Shown here piece after piece: positions 4,473 through 5,470 of a DNA stretch of 5,470 nucleotides. Origin of the DNA: an uncultured Clostridia bacterium (GTDB taxonomy: Bacteria; Bacillota; Clostridia; Oscillospirales; Acutalibacteraceae); the NCBI GenBank assembly GCA_946539105.1, contig CAMNHG010000098.1, forward strand, positions 1 through 5,470, read 5' to 3'. The notes below the pieces were generated by a model that did no database searches, was not told where the DNA came from, and saw nothing but the letters and a program-made list of their open reading frames with translations. The position numbers were made by a program, and so were the translations under genes. How positions within the stretch are numbered: the first letter of the stretch is position 1; each line of letters starts with the position of its first letter.

Positions 4473-5470
4473 TATATAACTCCGTATTTTGTTTTAACGC
4501 GTTCGAGCTTTTCGAGCATTGGCTCTGATAGAAAAAACAGCACCGCAAGAGTGGAAAAGCCGTGTATAATATCAAGCGGAAGTCCTTGGAGCATATACGC
4601 CGTGATCGTCTGAAAATTTACGGGAGTACGCGTTAAAATAAGCGTAGAAAAGTTCATTATTCCGCCGTAAATTACGACCGTTACAATAAACCCGAACACG
4701 CACAGAACCCCTCTGCTTTGGTACAAAAGCCCTTTTCTGAACAGCACACCTGCCAAAAAGCCGATGATACCTGCCGCAAACATCTGCCATGGCGTCCACG
4801 CGCCCTGACCGAAGTAAAAGTTAGACACCAGCATTGTCACCGCTCCGACCATAAAGCCTGTTTCTCCGCCGAAGGCTACACCTGAGATTATGACTATCGC
4901 AAGCACGGGCTTTATCTGAGGGAGCGCGATAAAAAGCGTTCTTCCGGCAATCGCGATCGCGCAGAGCACGGCGATTATCACAAGCTCTCTCGCCTGTGGC
5001 TTTCGCCCCTCAAAAACAAAAAAGAACGGAACCATACACTCAATCAGCACAAGCAGAGAGATAAACAGATACTTTTGGTCGTCAAGGTAGGTTGTGCCGA
5101 TGAAAATTGTGAGCGGAATTAACAGCAATATCATCACAGCCGCCGCTATTGTGCGTTTTGGCAGCTTACTGTCCTTTCGTTCATCTGTTCTTTCTTTCGC
5201 CTTTGTAAGTGAGCTGAACGAGAACATCAAAATTACGTACGGCACGGCTATGAACAGAAAATTCACCGCCAAATTGAAGTCCTTAGGTCTGATAAACCCG
5301 AGCGCGTCTACATTAAATAATATTCCGAAAATCAACAGCAATGCCCCGATTACCGCAGTTATCTTTTTATAAAGCGGCATTTTGGGCTTGCTTTTTTCTT
5401 TTATTTCAACATCTTGATTGCCGATAAAAAAGCTCTCGCTGTCATCGGGCTTGTCCTCTTCCCTTTTGCC
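4472..5470 (-). CDS. ECF transporter S component (CbrT-like), N terminus beyond the window
   Basis: A membrane substrate-binding subunit of an energy-coupling-factor vitamin transporter. Counting from the internal Met at 5380, 302 residues contain about ten membrane segments. Four (about 7-23, 36-56, 77-97, 104-123) form an N-terminal extension. Six form the S core (about 131-286), with PQIKPVLAIVIISGVAFGG (154-172) and SNFYFGQGAWTPWQM (186-200), which resemble cobalamin-type S components; the substrate is inferred. Positively charged loops at 58-76 and 126-131 place those ends in the cytosol. I extend the gene to the edge because the frame stays open through 5381-5470 and encodes a charged linker (GKREEDKPDD... 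to KEKSKPK). The Met at 5380 has no Shine-Dalgarno, and no ATG, GTG or TTG lies in that stretch. If 5380 is the real start, the protein is 302 residues. It is convergent with map. Confidence 0.75.
   Translation of the reverse strand, partial: GKREEDKPDDSESFFIGNQDVEIKEKSKPKMPLYKKITAVIGALLLIFGILFNVDALGFIRPKDFNLAVNFLFIAVPYVILMFSFSSLTKAKERTDERKDSKLPKRTIAAAVMILLLIPLTIFIGTTYLDDQKYLFISLLVLIECMVPFFFVFEGRKPQARELVIIAVLCAIAIAGRTLFIALPQIKPVLAIVIISGVAFGGETGFMVGAVTMLVSNFYFGQGAWTPWQMFAAGIIGFLAGVLFRKGLLYQSRGVLCVFGFIVTVVIYGGIMNFSTLILTRTPVNFQTITAYMLQGLPLDIIHGFSTLAVLFFLSEPMLEKLERVKTKYGVI

Noticed and set aside
4572..5372. Short frames at 4572-4799 (minus) and 5094-5372 (plus) within the ECF S-component gene
   Set aside because: They are alternative-frame or antisense products of a hydrophobic membrane protein gene, with no independent support.

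Overview
The window looks like chromosomal DNA of a low-to-mid GC Gram-positive anaerobe, most likely a gut-type Clostridia member of the Ruminococcaceae/Oscillospiraceae kind. This is inferred from a CwlD-like cortex amidase next to radA, a SEC-C-tagged methionine aminopeptidase, strong Shine-Dalgarno sites, housekeeping-type promoters and palindrome-rich intergenic repeats. No taxonomic search was possible.

Layout. Positions 1-86 hold the last codons of a plus-strand tyrosine recombinase, including its catalytic tyrosine. Positions 87-376 carry no gene. They contain a REP doublet (REPIN-like, 119-275) and a two-hairpin repeat (about 308-376) that runs up to a stop codon. From 3112 down to 377 lies a compact minus-strand operon, cwlD-like amidase > radA > a DUF6873-type protein. 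Its intergenic distances are 13 nt and a 4-nt ATGA overlap, and it starts from a clear promoter at 3163-3191. A second promoter, back to back with the first (3209-3237), drives the plus-strand methionine aminopeptidase gene (3267-4139). Positions 4140-4472 fill the gap between two convergent genes, from one stop codon to the other, with a composite repeat. It consists of 7-bp tandem arrays at both ends in inverted orientation, two diverged copies of a roughly 60-bp hairpin unit, and a cluster of three hairpins closed by an outer stem. The window ends in a minus-strand ECF-transporter S-component gene whose reading frame stays open to the right edge, so it is probably a truncated view of a longer protein.

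How the genes fit together. The amidase (peptidoglycan/cortex processing), RadA (recombination branch migration) and the DUF6873 protein should be co-transcribed. The functional link between them is not evident from the sequence. Met-aminopeptidase is an independent housekeeping unit. The S component would work with ECF A/A'/T subunits that are not in the window; its core motifs resemble cobalamin-type (CbrT-like) S components.

The genes themselves are mostly ordinary. The least explained content is in the intergenic repeats, especially the stop-to-stop heptad-bounded element and the REP pair with compensatory base changes. I see no CRISPR array, phage module, toxin-antitoxin pair or biosynthetic cluster.
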